Translations under genes and position numbers: made by a program
Notes under the pieces: generated by a model
What the model was told of the DNA's origin: nothing
The model's input: only the letters and a program-made list of their open reading frames with translations
Database searches by the model: none
Part shown: positions 8,382 to 17,486 of the stretch, piece after piece
Layout of the letters: every line of letters starts with the position of its first letter
How positions within the stretch are numbered: position 1 is the first letter of the stretch
Assembly (NCBI GenBank): GCA_963840245.1
Contig: CAWIYI010000021.1
Location: forward strand, 1-32,341
Source of the DNA: Bog-473 sp963840245
GTDB taxonomy: Bacteria > Actinomycetota > Acidimicrobiia > Acidimicrobiales > RAAP-2
DNA: 32,341 nucleotides
Direction of reading: 5' to 3'

Positions 8382-8406
8382 GGGCGTCGCGCCCCGGGGT
8401 TGTTTT
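8382..8406 (+). terminator. Possible terminator after the YrdC-like gene
   Basis: GGGCG-tcg-CGCCC (8382-8394) forms a short GC stem, followed after CGGGG by TTGTTTT (8400-8406). It lies ten bases after the stop at 8372. The gap between stem and T tract is longer than ideal. Confidence 0.45.
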
Positions 8407-8417
8407 CGGACAATGCC

Positions 8418-8446
8418 CAAAAACTATAAGCCGATCCGTTTATAGT
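8418..8446 (-). terminator. AT-rich inverted repeat with T run: weak terminator or operator
   Basis: ACTATAA (8423-8429) and TTATAGT (8440-8446) are perfect inverted 7-base arms around a 10-base spacer. Read on the minus strand the repeat is followed by TTTTT (8422-8418), which would place a weak intrinsic terminator about 120 bases after the dioxygenase stop. The stem is AT-rich and thus feeble; a repressor operator is the alternative, but no promoter for a recognised gene lies beside it. Confidence 0.4.
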
Positions 8447-8461
8447 CTGAACAGATGGCCT

Positions 8462-8549
8462 CGTCGCCCACGCTCACGTCGTCGCCATGCCGTCGCCCAT
8501 GCCGTCGCCCAGCGTCGCCCATGCGCGTCGCCCTGCGCCACGCTCACGG
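8462..8549. repeat. Cluster of CGTCGCC repeats between convergent genes
   Basis: Six copies of CGTCGCC begin at 8462, 8480, 8491, 8503, 8513 and 8526 with 10-18 base spacing, several followed by (C)ATG. CCACGCTCACG also occurs twice (8468-8478 and 8538-8548). A 53-codon plus-strand ORF (8455-8616) crosses the cluster but is low-complexity and not credible. The rest of 8373-8568 shows nothing beyond the two hairpins. Confidence 0.6.
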
Positions 8550-8568
8550 CGCCTTCGACCCGGGCGGC

Positions 8569-9621
8569 CTACGCCCCGGCGTCGACCCGCTCGACGGCCG
8601 GCAGGTTGCTCACTGAGCGCCGGGCCGCCCAATGGCTACGGTGCCCGAGGGCGGCGAAGTGCGCCGGTCGGTCGGCCAGCGCGTAGGTAGCCAGCCACAG
8701 CCGCTTCAGGTGTCGCTTGTAGCCGTTCGCCACGTCGTCCTCGTAAGCGGTGCGGCCATGGAGCACGTGGTAGTTGTTGATGAACTGCATCTCGCCCGGC
8801 TGCAGGTCCATGTAGACGTTGAAGTCCGGGTCGTTGGCCAGCGCCGAGGCCGCGGCGATGGCCTCCCGTGCAGTCGGGCTGAGGCGAGGCGCGTCGGGAT
8901 GGCGTTGCGAGGCCAGGATGTACTGGGGGATGAACCGCACGAAGAGGCGCCCGGCGTGCTCCGTGAACGCCGGTACCGAGTAGAAGGCCCGCGCTCCATC
9001 GGGCTGCTCGCCCCGGGCGTCGTAGGGCAGCGGTTCGTAGAGCGCCGCCGCCAGGTCCGGTCGCTCGCGCACGAGCTGGTTGTGGATCGCCACGGCGTTG
9101 GCCACGCAGGAGAGGCCGCCGCTGCGGGCGGCGCGCAGGCAGAGCAGCCCGACCAGGTCGGACCCGTCGGTGTGGTAGTCGAGCGCGATGCCGCCGAGCT
9201 CGTTTCCGCGCACCGTGGGATCGTCGATCGTCTTGCCCTGGTCGGTGACGTCGCCGAGCACGTGGCCATACTTGTTCTGGGCCCAGGGCTCGCCGAGATG
9301 CAGGCCGATACCCCAGTACAGGAGGGTGAGGTCGTCGTCGCTGTAGCGCGCCGTCTCGAGAGTGGCGATGCGGGCGAAGCCGCGCCCGTTCAGGAGGATG
9401 TCGACCACCTCCCGGAGCTTGGCCTCCAGACCATCGAGGGGGAAGTCGTCGCGCTCGAGCTCGAGCGGGTCGGCGCTCTTGCGCTTGGCCACGGCCAGGG
9501 CGGCGGCGAGCTCGGCGTGATCTGCCGCGTCCAGGCGCAGGGTCCAGGACGCAGGGTCGGCGACGTCGCCGGCGCGCCACTCGGCCGCCGGCTCCAGCTC
9601 GTGCAGGGTGCTGGCGTTCAT
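8569..9621 (-). CDS. TauD/TfdA-family Fe(II)/2-oxoglutarate dioxygenase
   Basis: Non-haem iron oxygenase of 350 residues; it should couple oxidative decarboxylation of 2-oxoglutarate to hydroxylation of an unknown substrate. The facial triad is visible: His150 and Asp152 in LDYHTDGSD, and distal His288 in NNYHVLHGRTAY. An Arg in KRHLKRLWL (303 or 307) would bind the 2-oxoglutarate carboxylate. The NNYHVLHGR arrangement is common in clavaminate-synthase-like members. ATG at 9621 (minus) follows GAGAGGAG, a clear ribosome site. It lies 47 bases after the amidohydrolase on the same strand, so the two are probably co-transcribed. Like its neighbours it is on the strand opposite to the surrounding core genes, consistent with later insertion. 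The substrate cannot be told from sequence. Confidence 0.88.
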   Translation of the reverse strand: MNASTLHELEPAAEWRAGDVADPASWTLRLDAADHAELAAALAVAKRKSADPLELERDDFPLDGLEAKLREVVDILLNGRGFARIATLETARYSDDDLTLLYWGIGLHLGEPWAQNKYGHVLGDVTDQGKTIDDPTVRGNELGGIALDYHTDGSDLVGLLCLRAARSGGLSCVANAVAIHNQLVRERPDLAAALYEPLPYDARGEQPDGARAFYSVPAFTEHAGRLFVRFIPQYILASQRHPDAPRLSPTAREAIAAASALANDPDFNVYMDLQPGEMQFINNYHVLHGRTAYEDDVANGYKRHLKRLWLATYALADRPAHFAALGHRSHWAARRSVSNLPAVERVDAGA

Positions 9622-9668
9622 GTCGGCTCCTCTCGGTTCCATGGCGTGCGGTGTGCGGTGCGCCGAGG

Positions 9669-11441
<1,773 letters not shown>

Positions 11442-11478
11442 GCCCTGCCCCTGACCCTCCCCCGTCGAGGCGGGGAGA

Positions 11479-11498
11479 TAGTTAGACCAATCTAACTA
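11479..11498. promoter_or_regulatory. Perfect palindrome, probable repressor operator of the amidohydrolase unit
   Basis: TAGTTAGACCAATCTAACTA has 8-base perfect arms around a 4-base centre, in a GC-rich setting, 38 bases upstream of the amidohydrolase ATG. On the minus strand TAACTAT could serve as a -10 within it. Size and symmetry suit a TetR-type regulator (inference); no regulator gene is in the window. A shorter hairpin CTCCCC...GGGGAG (11457-11476) lies between it and the gene. Confidence 0.65.
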
Positions 11499-11556
11499 CA
11501 TGCCGGGCCAGTGGCGAACCGGAAGAAGGTCGCCGGCGCTTTGGTGCGTCTGCGCG

Positions 11557-11616
11557 CACCGGTCAGCGCGGCACCGGTCAGCGCGGCACCGGTCAGCGCG
11601 ACACCGGTCAGGGCGC
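11557..11616. repeat. Four tandem 15-base repeats (caccggtcagcgcgg)
   Basis: Units at 11557-11571 and 11572-11586 are identical; 11587-11601 differs in its last base, and 11602-11616 (ending in gggcgc) is slightly decayed. Each contains the self-complementary ACCGGT. The array lies in the gap between the thiolase-like stop (11649) and the operator. No function is known. Confidence 0.85.
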
Positions 11617-11648
11617 CCTTGTCGGCGCGCACAGTCGACGAGCGACGC

Positions 11649-13211
11649 CTACGTCAAGGCGAGAGTGCCGTCGGGCGCCAGGACGCCGGTGCGACCGATG
11701 CCCTCTTCGGCGCAGAGCAGGGCCAGCGCATCGGGGTCGGTGACGTTGCCCCAGGCCCGGCTGCCGGCGGCGGTGCGGCAGGCGAGGATGCCCAGTTCGG
11801 GTGCACCCTCGCGGCCGAAGGTCACGGTGTAGGTCTCGACGCTGACCGGGCCCTTGGCTTCCGGATCGACCGGGCAGCGCGGGAGCGCGTCGATCGCCGG
11901 CTGCACATCGCGCCAGGCGAAGGGTCGCCCGCCGCCGTGCTCCGGCGGGCGTGAGGCATAGACCCCGAGAGAGTGCTTGGTGGCGTACCAGCCCAGCCCG
12001 CTGACGAGGGCGGTGCTACCCGGTGTGCGGCGCAGCGCGTCCACGGCGCGGGCGATGCCGTGCGACGTGTAGTTGTTGCCCGGCCCCCCGCCGAAGGTCA
12101 GCCCGCCGGTCAGTGTCAGGGGACGCCCCGGTTCGTCGACCGCGAGCCCGAGCTCGCGGGCCGCCATCTCGACCACGACCGGGAAGCACGAGTACAGGTC
12201 GATCCAGGCGACGTCGTCGATGCCGATGCCGGCTTGCTCGAGAGCGGCCGCACCGGCGAGCCGGATGGCGGGGGAGCGATGCAGCTCCGGCCGCTCGGAG
12301 ATGTACCAGTGGTCGTTGCCGTCGGCGCCGGCGAGCGGGAAGACCCAGCGCTCCTCGGGCACACCGGCGGCACGCGCCGCCTCGGCGGAGCACACGATGG
12401 CGGCGGCCCCCTGGTCCACCTGCATGTTGGCCGTGCACAGCTTGGGGTAGGGGAACGAGACCATCCGGTTCCCCGGCGTCGGCGTCGTGATCTCCTCGGG
12501 CGTCCGGGCCTGGCGGATCCAGGCGTGCGGATTGCCCGCCGCCACCTCGCTGAAGCGGGACCAGAGCCCGCCGATGCGGGCGGCGTGCTCCTGGAGCGTC
12601 CAGCCGTTGGCGGCGCGCAGCGCGTTCTCGAACAGCGGATAGGCGTGGACGGGGAGGGCCACGCCACGCTGCATCTCGAGCTCGGTCGCCCCCGCCTTCT
12701 CCACGCCGAAGACGACGGGGGGCGGTGTCCCCTCGGGCTGGCTGGCCCACTCCAGCCACGGGCGCGCCGGGTCGCGACGCGCCAGGGCGCGGGCGTACAT
12801 GGCCTCGGCGCCCGTCACGAGGACGATGTCGAGGTCGCCCCGGCTGATGGCCTGACAGGCCTGGTGCATGAGGGCCTGGGGGTTGTTGCCTCCGATGGAG
12901 GAGACCATGAGCTCCGCCGGTTCGTGACCCTCGGCGAAGCCGAGACGCGCCGCCACCAATCGCGCAGGGTTGCGGGTCTGCCAGCCCAGGGAGGCGACGA
13001 CGCGGATGCTGTCGGCCCGGTCGATGAGAGAGCGGCCCGCCGGGGCCCGTCCACCGGCCGGGACGCCGTCACAGTCCTCCGCCGCGGCCAGCAGCGCGGC
13101 CACCATGAGCTCCAGCGGTTCGGGCCTCGCCGCGGGCTCGAGGCCGGCGTCGGGCGGCGTGGCGACCTGGCCGACACCGACCACGACCGGGGTCCGGGGG
13201 TCGAGCGCCAT
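11649..13211 (-). CDS. Thiolase-like protein (acetyl-CoA acetyltransferase family, no nucleophilic Cys)
   Basis: A 520-residue member of the thiolase superfamily, close in pattern to the SCP2-type/acetyltransferase homologues of actinobacteria. TPVVVGVGQVATPPD opens the first half, GDLDIVLVTGAEAMYARA matches the usual GxxDVVLAGGxExMS, QVDQGAAAIVCSAEAA matches the DGAAA motif, and GGLTFGGGPGNNYTSHGIA is the G-G-x-G-x-P-G-x-H region. Where thiolases have the acyl-accepting Cys (C-x-S-G), this protein reads MVSSIGGNNPQAL (102-114), so normal thiolysis is unlikely. It may be a structural or CoA-binding partner, or use another residue. It starts at ATG 13211 (minus); a TACGCT box lies nine bases upstream. 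It is separated from the amidohydrolase by 207 bases containing repeats and the palindrome, so co-transcription is uncertain. Confidence 0.85.
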   Translation of the reverse strand: MALDPRTPVVVGVGQVATPPDAGLEPAARPEPLELMVAALLAAAEDCDGVPAGGRAPAGRSLIDRADSIRVVASLGWQTRNPARLVAARLGFAEGHEPAELMVSSIGGNNPQALMHQACQAISRGDLDIVLVTGAEAMYARALARRDPARPWLEWASQPEGTPPPVVFGVEKAGATELEMQRGVALPVHAYPLFENALRAANGWTLQEHAARIGGLWSRFSEVAAGNPHAWIRQARTPEEITTPTPGNRMVSFPYPKLCTANMQVDQGAAAIVCSAEAARAAGVPEERWVFPLAGADGNDHWYISERPELHRSPAIRLAGAAALEQAGIGIDDVAWIDLYSCFPVVVEMAARELGLAVDEPGRPLTLTGGLTFGGGPGNNYTSHGIARAVDALRRTPGSTALVSGLGWYATKHSLGVYASRPPEHGGGRPFAWRDVQPAIDALPRCPVDPEAKGPVSVETYTVTFGREGAPELGILACRTAAGSRAWGNVTDPDALALLCAEEGIGRTGVLAPDGTLALT

Positions 13212-13261
13212 GGCCCGAGCAGCGTACCGGTTGACGCCTCGGGCGCTCCCCGGCACATCGG

Positions 13262-13267
13262 TAGACT
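13262..13267 (+). promoter_or_regulatory. Possible -10 box (TAGACT) for the rpiB relic and glyA
   Basis: TAGACT fits TAnnnT and ends eight bases before ATG 13276, as expected for a leaderless transcript. AGAC-tcg-GTCT forms a small inverted repeat over it. TTGACG at 13231-13236 is 25 bases upstream, too far for a normal -35. Confidence 0.35.
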
Positions 13268-13275
13268 CGGTCTCC

Positions 13276-13374
13276 ATGCGTGTCGCCGTCGGCTCGGGCC
13301 GCGCCGGGTTCGACCTCGAGGAGATCCCGAGAGCCGGAAATAACCCCCATAGTCCAGTCGAAGGGACTCCATGA
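13276..13374 (+). pseudogene. rpiB relic (ribose-5-phosphate isomerase B N-terminus) overlapping glyA
   Basis: ATG 13276 opens MRVAVGSGRAGFDLEE, which matches the start of RpiB proteins (usually MRIAVGSDHAGFELKE), including the AVGS and AGF-LKE core. The catalytic-region Asp-His is changed to Gly-Arg. After about 16 codons the similarity stops; the frame continues with IPRAGNNPHSPVEGTP and ends at TGA 13372-13374, overlapping the glyA ATG by four bases. Full RpiB is about 150 residues, so some 120 codons are gone. As I recall, rpiB sits directly before glyA in related genomes, which fits a deleted gene at its original place. What remains may act as a short leader coupled to glyA. The identification rests on a short match but is strengthened by position. 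Confidence 0.65.
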
Positions 13375-14654
13375 GCAGCTACGAGACCGCGCTGGCCGCC
13401 GACCCCGAGGTGGCGTACCTCGTCGGCGAGGAGCTCAACCGTCAGCAGACGACGTTGCAGCTGATCGCCTCGGAGAACTTCACCTCGCCGGCGGTGTTGG
13501 CCGCCACGGGCTCGGTGCTGACCAACAAGTACGCGGAGGGGTACCCCGGCCGGCGCTACTACGGCGGCAACCGGATCATCGACGAGGTGGAGGAGCTCGC
13601 CCGCACCCGGGCCACCGCCCTCTTCGGCGCGGACCACGCCAACGTGCAGCCGCACGCCGGGGCCAACGCCAACCTCGCCGTCTACCAGGCCCTGCTCGAG
13701 CCCGGAGCGACCGTCCTCGCCATGCGGCTCGACCACGGCGGCCACCTGACCCACGGTTCACCCGCCTCCATCGTCTCGAAGTTCTGGCGCTTCGTGTCCT
13801 ACGGCGTGACACCGCAGTCACACGACGAAGCGAACCCCGGCGAGGTCATCGACTTCGATCAGGTGGCCCACCTCGCCAAGACGGAGAAGCCGGCGCTGAT
13901 CGTCGCCGGCTCGACGGCCTACGCGCGCGTCATCGACCCCCAGCCCTTCCGCGAGATCGCCGATTCCGTGGGGGCGCTCTTCATGTTCGACGCGGCCCAC
14001 CCCGCCGGCCTCATCGCCGGTGGCGCGCACCCGAGCCCAGTGGGCGTGGCCCACGTCGTCACGCTCACCACGCACAAGACGCTGCGCGGCCCGCGCGGCG
14101 GCGCCATCCTCTGCGGGGACGAGCTGGCCAAGAAGATCGACAGCGCGGTGTTCCCTGGTCTCCAGGGCGGCCCACTCGAGCACGTCATCGCGGCCAAGGC
14201 GGTGGCCTTCGCCGAGGCGGCGACGCCGGAGTTCCGCCGGTACGCCGAGGGAGTCGTCGCCAACGCGGCAGCCCTGGCCGAGGCGCTGGCCGGGCACGGG
14301 TTCCGGCTCGTCTCGGGCGGCACGGACAACCACATGCTGCTGGTCGACCTGCAGACGTTCGACCGGGACCTGACCGGAAAGGAAGCCCAGGAGGTCCTGG
14401 ACCGGGCAGGCATCACCTGCAACCGCAACACCATTCCCGACGACCCCCGGTCCCCCTTCCTGACTTCGGGCCTCCGCCTGGGGACGGCCGCAGAGACGAC
14501 GGCGGGCATGGGGCCCGGCGAGATGCAGGTGGTGGCGGACCTCATCGCGCGCACGCTCAAGGCCCGGACCGACGAGGGGGAGATCGCCGCGGTGCGCTCG
14601 GAGGTCGCGATGCTCTGCGCCGCCTTCCCGCCGTATCCCGATCTCCTGGCCTAG
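13371..14654 (+). CDS. glyA: Serine hydroxymethyltransferase
   Basis: PLP enzyme interconverting serine plus tetrahydrofolate with glycine plus methylene-tetrahydrofolate, the main source of one-carbon units. The 427-residue length is typical. LIASENFTS (31-39), the TNKYAEGYPGRRYYGG tract (51-66), HGGHLTHGS (122-130), FDAAHPAGLIAGG (206-218) and the PLP-Lys motif TLTTHKTLRGPRGG (Lys236) are all present. ATG 13371 has AAGGGA five bases upstream and overlaps the stop of the rpiB relic. It is followed three bases after its stop by the WecA-like gene. The Pro in AHPAGL, where Ile is frequent, is a small variation unlikely to matter. Confidence 0.97.
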   Translation: MSSYETALAADPEVAYLVGEELNRQQTTLQLIASENFTSPAVLAATGSVLTNKYAEGYPGRRYYGGNRIIDEVEELARTRATALFGADHANVQPHAGANANLAVYQALLEPGATVLAMRLDHGGHLTHGSPASIVSKFWRFVSYGVTPQSHDEANPGEVIDFDQVAHLAKTEKPALIVAGSTAYARVIDPQPFREIADSVGALFMFDAAHPAGLIAGGAHPSPVGVAHVVTLTTHKTLRGPRGGAILCGDELAKKIDSAVFPGLQGGPLEHVIAAKAVAFAEAATPEFRRYAEGVVANAAALAEALAGHGFRLVSGGTDNHMLLVDLQTFDRDLTGKEAQEVLDRAGITCNRNTIPDDPRSPFLTSGLRLGTAAETTAGMGPGEMQVVADLIARTLKARTDEGEIAAVRSEVAMLCAAFPPYPDLLA

Positions 14655-14657
14655 CGC

Positions 14658-15854
14658 ATGCCCGACATCGGCTGGTACGGCCTGGTCCTGGTGATTGCGG
14701 CGGGTGCCACTGCCGCACTGACCGTCCCCGCCAAGCGGGTCGCACTGCGGGTGGGCTACGTCGCCCATCCCGGCGAGCGCACGGTGCACACCAAGCCGAT
14801 CCCCTACGGAGGCGGCGCCTCGATGTTCCTGGGGTTCCTGGTTGCCGTGCTGTGCGCCGCCGCGGTGCCGCACCTGCGCCCGATCTTCCAGGGCTCGCCG
14901 GAAATGGTCGGTGTCGTGCTCGCCGGGGGCGCCATGTTCGCGGTCGGGCTGATCGACGACGCGCGCGACATGTCGGCCCCGGCCAAGATGGCCGGCCAGG
15001 TTCTGGCGGCCAGCATCCTCTACTTCAGCGGCGTGACGATGTACGAGCTCAAGATCCCGTTGGCGGGGTTCTTCGTCCTGACCCCGGGCATCGTCCCGCT
15101 CATCACCGCGGCGTGGGTGATTGCGCTGACCAATGCGGTGAACCTGATCGACGGCCTGGACGGGCTCGCCGCCGGCGTGGTGGCGATCGGAGGGGGCGCC
15201 CTCGCGCTCTACGGAATCCGCCTCATGGGACTGGGACTTCTCCCGAGTGACAACATCGGACCATTGGTGGCCGTCGTGGCGTGCGGGATCTGCCTCGGCT
15301 TCCTGCCCTTCAATTTCAATCCGGCGCGCATCTTCATGGGTGATGCCGGCGCGCTCTTCTTGGGCCTCCTCATGGCCGCGTCCACCATGGTGATCGGCGG
15401 CCGGGTCCCGACCGCCGTTCCCATCAGCGGTGTCACCTATTTCTTCTTCGCCCCCCTGTTCATCCCGATCCTCATCCTCGGCGTACCGCTGGTCGACATG
15501 GCGTTCGCCTTCGTGCGGCGCACCGCACGGGGGACGGGCTTCGACACCCCGGACAAGGAGCACATCCACCACCGCTTGCTGCGTCTCGGCCATGGCCCCC
15601 GGCGCAGCGTCATCATCCTCTGGGCCTGGACGGCCATTCTCTCGAGCTTCCTCCTCTTCCCCCTCTTCGTGCACCAGGTCAACGCCTTCATCCCGATCGG
15701 GGCCGCCGCCCTCGGGGTCGGCCTCTACACGTTCTTCCACCCCGGGCTGCGGCGGGGGAACGGCGACGACGAGGACGAGGGGCGCGACCAGGGAATTCCC
15801 CTCCCCCGCCAGGGGGCGGAGCGGGTCAGCGAGGTGGTCCGGTTCCCTTCCTGA
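14658..15854 (+). CDS. wecA: MraY/WecA-family undecaprenyl-phosphate GlcNAc-1-phosphate transferase
   Basis: Polytopic membrane enzyme moving a sugar-1-phosphate from a UDP-sugar to decaprenyl/undecaprenyl phosphate, the first lipid-linked step of arabinogalactan, teichoic acid or O-chain synthesis. The 398-residue protein has about ten or eleven hydrophobic segments. Signature cytosolic loops are VGLIDDARDM (Asp100-Asp101), NAVNLIDGLDGLAAG (159-173), NPARIFMGDAG (221-231) and the His-rich HIHHRLL (302-308), which separates WecA/TagO/Rfe from MraY. The tail after about 365 is charged and probably cytosolic. The gene (rfe in mycobacteria) typically precedes the ATP synthase operon, as here. 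The substrate sugar, GlcNAc or another, is inferred from family. Confidence 0.93.
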   Translation: MPDIGWYGLVLVIAAGATAALTVPAKRVALRVGYVAHPGERTVHTKPIPYGGGASMFLGFLVAVLCAAAVPHLRPIFQGSPEMVGVVLAGGAMFAVGLIDDARDMSAPAKMAGQVLAASILYFSGVTMYELKIPLAGFFVLTPGIVPLITAAWVIALTNAVNLIDGLDGLAAGVVAIGGGALALYGIRLMGLGLLPSDNIGPLVAVVACGICLGFLPFNFNPARIFMGDAGALFLGLLMAASTMVIGGRVPTAVPISGVTYFFFAPLFIPILILGVPLVDMAFAFVRRTARGTGFDTPDKEHIHHRLLRLGHGPRRSVIILWAWTAILSSFLLFPLFVHQVNAFIPIGAAALGVGLYTFFHPGLRRGNGDDEDEGRDQGIPLPRQGAERVSEVVRFPS

Positions 15855-16038
15855 CCGTTTGGACGCCATCTGGGCCGGGATGCGATGATGATGCCTGTGT
15901 ACCCCGTCCACCTCGCCTCGTCCGACGCTGCCGTCCCGGCAGCCTCGCCGACGACGGACTCCGGCGCGCCACGCACCGCATAAGGGGGCAGCAGTCGCAT
16001 GCGTGGTCAAGTGAGCGTCGACGTGCGCGCCCGTCCGG
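15855..16038 (+). promoter_or_regulatory. Gap ahead of the ATP synthase operon, likely promoter region
   Basis: TTGGAC (15859-15864) followed 19 bases later by GATGAT (15884-15889) is a weak promoter candidate. Three in-frame ATGs (15885-15893) open a 32-codon ORF ending at TAA 15981-15983 (MMMPVYPVHLASSDAAVP...), without a ribosome site or recognised similarity. Nothing else is evident. Confidence 0.3.
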
Positions 16039-16272
16039 GTGAGCGAGTCGGACCGACCCCCCCCGCCCCAGGAGCCCAAGCCGCTCCCTGGCGCCATGGC
16101 ATTTCTCAGCATGGGGCTGTCCGCTGCCGTCTGCGTGGGCGTCGGGCTCGGCATCGGCCTCTGGGTGGACAGCGCGCTCCACACCGCGCCGGCGTTCCTG
16201 CTGGTGGGCCTGGCGCTGGGCCTCGCCGTGGCCGCCCTGAGCGTCATCAAGCAGATCCGCACGTACCTGTAG
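16039..16272 (+). CDS. atpZ: AtpZ/AtpI-like small membrane protein (ATPase gene 1 family)
   Basis: Seventy-seven-residue protein with a short polar, proline-rich N-terminus (SESDRPPPPQEPKP) and two transmembrane helices at about 20-43 and 48-67, linked by the conserved-looking LGIGLWVDSALHTAPAFLLVG. This is the pattern of the AtpZ/ATPase_gene1 family found first in many atp operons and proposed to help Mg2+ uptake or rotor assembly. An upstream in-frame stop (16012-16014) leaves GTG 16039 as the only start. It is followed ten bases later by the subunit I gene. Function is by family and position. Confidence 0.85.
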   Translation: MSESDRPPPPQEPKPLPGAMAFLSMGLSAAVCVGVGLGIGLWVDSALHTAPAFLLVGLALGLAVAALSVIKQIRTYL

Positions 16273-16282
16273 AGGTCCACCC

Positions 16283-16702
16283 GTGAACATGCTCGACGGG
16301 CTCTCGGGTCTCGGGGGCAACGCGTTGGCCAAGGTGCTCCGCCGCACCATCGTCTCCGCCATTGTGGTCGGGGCGGCGGCCGTCCTGATCGCGCTGTTGC
16401 TCTCGGTGCCGTGGGCCGCTCTCGGTCTGGCCATCGGGCTGACCATCGCCGTCCTCAATCTGCGCTTCCTCGACGCCGGTGTGGCCAAGCTCAACACGGC
16501 AGGCGAGACCAACAACAAGGTCCTCCGGCGCGCCATAGGGACCAAGAGCGTGACGCGCCTCGGCATCATCACCCTGATCTGCGTGGGCCTGCTGCTGCTG
16601 AACGGCGCGCTGGGCATCGGTGCCGTGGCCGGCCTCGTCATCTTCCAACTGCTCTTCGTGGTCAACGTGGGGCGCGTCATCATCTCGCAGGGGATCCAAT
16701 GA
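16283..16702 (+). CDS. atpI: ATP synthase protein I (AtpI-like)
   Basis: Membrane protein of 139 residues with four predicted hydrophobic helices (about 20-40, 44-62, 91-110 and 113-133), preceded by a Lys-Val-Leu-Arg-Arg amphipathic start. The central loop is polar (DAGVAKLNTAGETNNKVLRRAIGTKSV). The shape and location between atpZ and atpB match ATP synthase subunit I, which assists c-ring assembly in other bacteria. It starts at GTG 16283, ten bases after atpZ, with AGAGG upstream. Its stop overlaps the atpB ATG by four bases. Sequence conservation in this family is low, so the call rests mainly on topology and context. Confidence 0.82.
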   Translation: MNMLDGLSGLGGNALAKVLRRTIVSAIVVGAAAVLIALLLSVPWAALGLAIGLTIAVLNLRFLDAGVAKLNTAGETNNKVLRRAIGTKSVTRLGIITLICVGLLLLNGALGIGAVAGLVIFQLLFVVNVGRVIISQGIQ

Positions 16703-17430
16703 GGAACAGCTTCGTGCTCGCCAGCGGCAACATCACGATCGGCGACCACCACGGCGTCGTCCACGTGGGTGGGCTGACCATCTACCTCGACGTCGTGTGG
16801 ACCACGCTCCTGGCGGCCGGCATCGTCCTGGCCTTCGGGTTCCGCATGCGGGCCAAGGTCACCTCGGGGGTGCCCGGGAAGCTGCAGCTCTTCTGGGAGA
16901 CGCTGGTCGAACAGGTCTCCGACCTGGCCGCGTCGGCCATCGGGCCCGAGGGGATGCCCTTCGTCGGCCTGGGAGTCACGGTCTTCTTCTTCATCCTGAT
17001 CTGCAACTGGCTGGCCTTCGTGCCCAGCGGCGATCCGGGGTTCCTGGCCCCGCCGACGGGAGACGTCAACCTCCCGCTGGCCCTGGCCCTCACCGTGTTC
17101 TTCCTGGTGCACTACAACTCGGTCAAGGCGCGGGGCGTGAAGGGCTACTTCAAGCACTACGCCGAGCCGTACGCCGCGCTCACCCCGATCAACATCATCG
17201 AGGAGATCACCAAGCCGATCACGCTGACGTTCCGGCTCTTCGGCAACATCTTCTCGGGCGTGCTGATGGTCGCAGTGATCGTCGCCCTGATCCCGCCCTA
17301 CCTGTCGTGGATCGGGTTGCTCATCTGGAAGCCGTTCGACGAGCTGTTCATCGGCGCCATCCAGGCCTTCATCTTCGCCCTCCTGACCATCATGTACCTC
17401 GGCATGGGCATGGCCAGGGATTCTCACTGA
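16699..17430 (+). CDS. atpB: F0F1 ATP synthase subunit a
   Basis: Stator membrane subunit forming the two proton half-channels against the c-ring; 243 residues. The essential Arg is Arg179 in PITLTFRLFGNIFSG. Other family features are EEITKPITL just before it and the C-terminal helix with PFDELFIGAIQAFIFALLT. NWLAFVPSGDPGFLAPPTGDVNLPLALAL matches the conserved N-W-x-x-x-P-G motif and the following (T/G)DxN. The start ATG 16699 overlaps the preceding stop as ATGA. The operon order a-c-b-delta-alpha-gamma-beta-epsilon follows. Nothing unusual in length or key residues. Confidence 0.97.
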   Translation: MRNSFVLASGNITIGDHHGVVHVGGLTIYLDVVWTTLLAAGIVLAFGFRMRAKVTSGVPGKLQLFWETLVEQVSDLAASAIGPEGMPFVGLGVTVFFFILICNWLAFVPSGDPGFLAPPTGDVNLPLALALTVFFLVHYNSVKARGVKGYFKHYAEPYAALTPINIIEEITKPITLTFRLFGNIFSGVLMVAVIVALIPPYLSWIGLLIWKPFDELFIGAIQAFIFALLTIMYLGMGMARDSH

Positions 17431-17486
17431 CAATTCAGGTAACCGACCTACATTTCGAAACACGATCTCGACAAAGGAGAGGAAAC

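Noticed and set aside
8455..8616. Fifty-three-codon plus-strand ORF in the convergent gap
   Set aside because: It is made of the CGTCGCC repeats, overlaps the dioxygenase end and has no ribosome site or recognisable sequence.
11511..11954. Plus-strand ORF with APVSA repeats
   Set aside because: Its repeat is only the 15-base tandem array translated, and the rest is antisense to the thiolase gene.
15885..15983. Thirty-two-codon ORF before atpZ
   Set aside because: Three ATGs but no ribosome site and no recognised family; more likely part of the promoter region.
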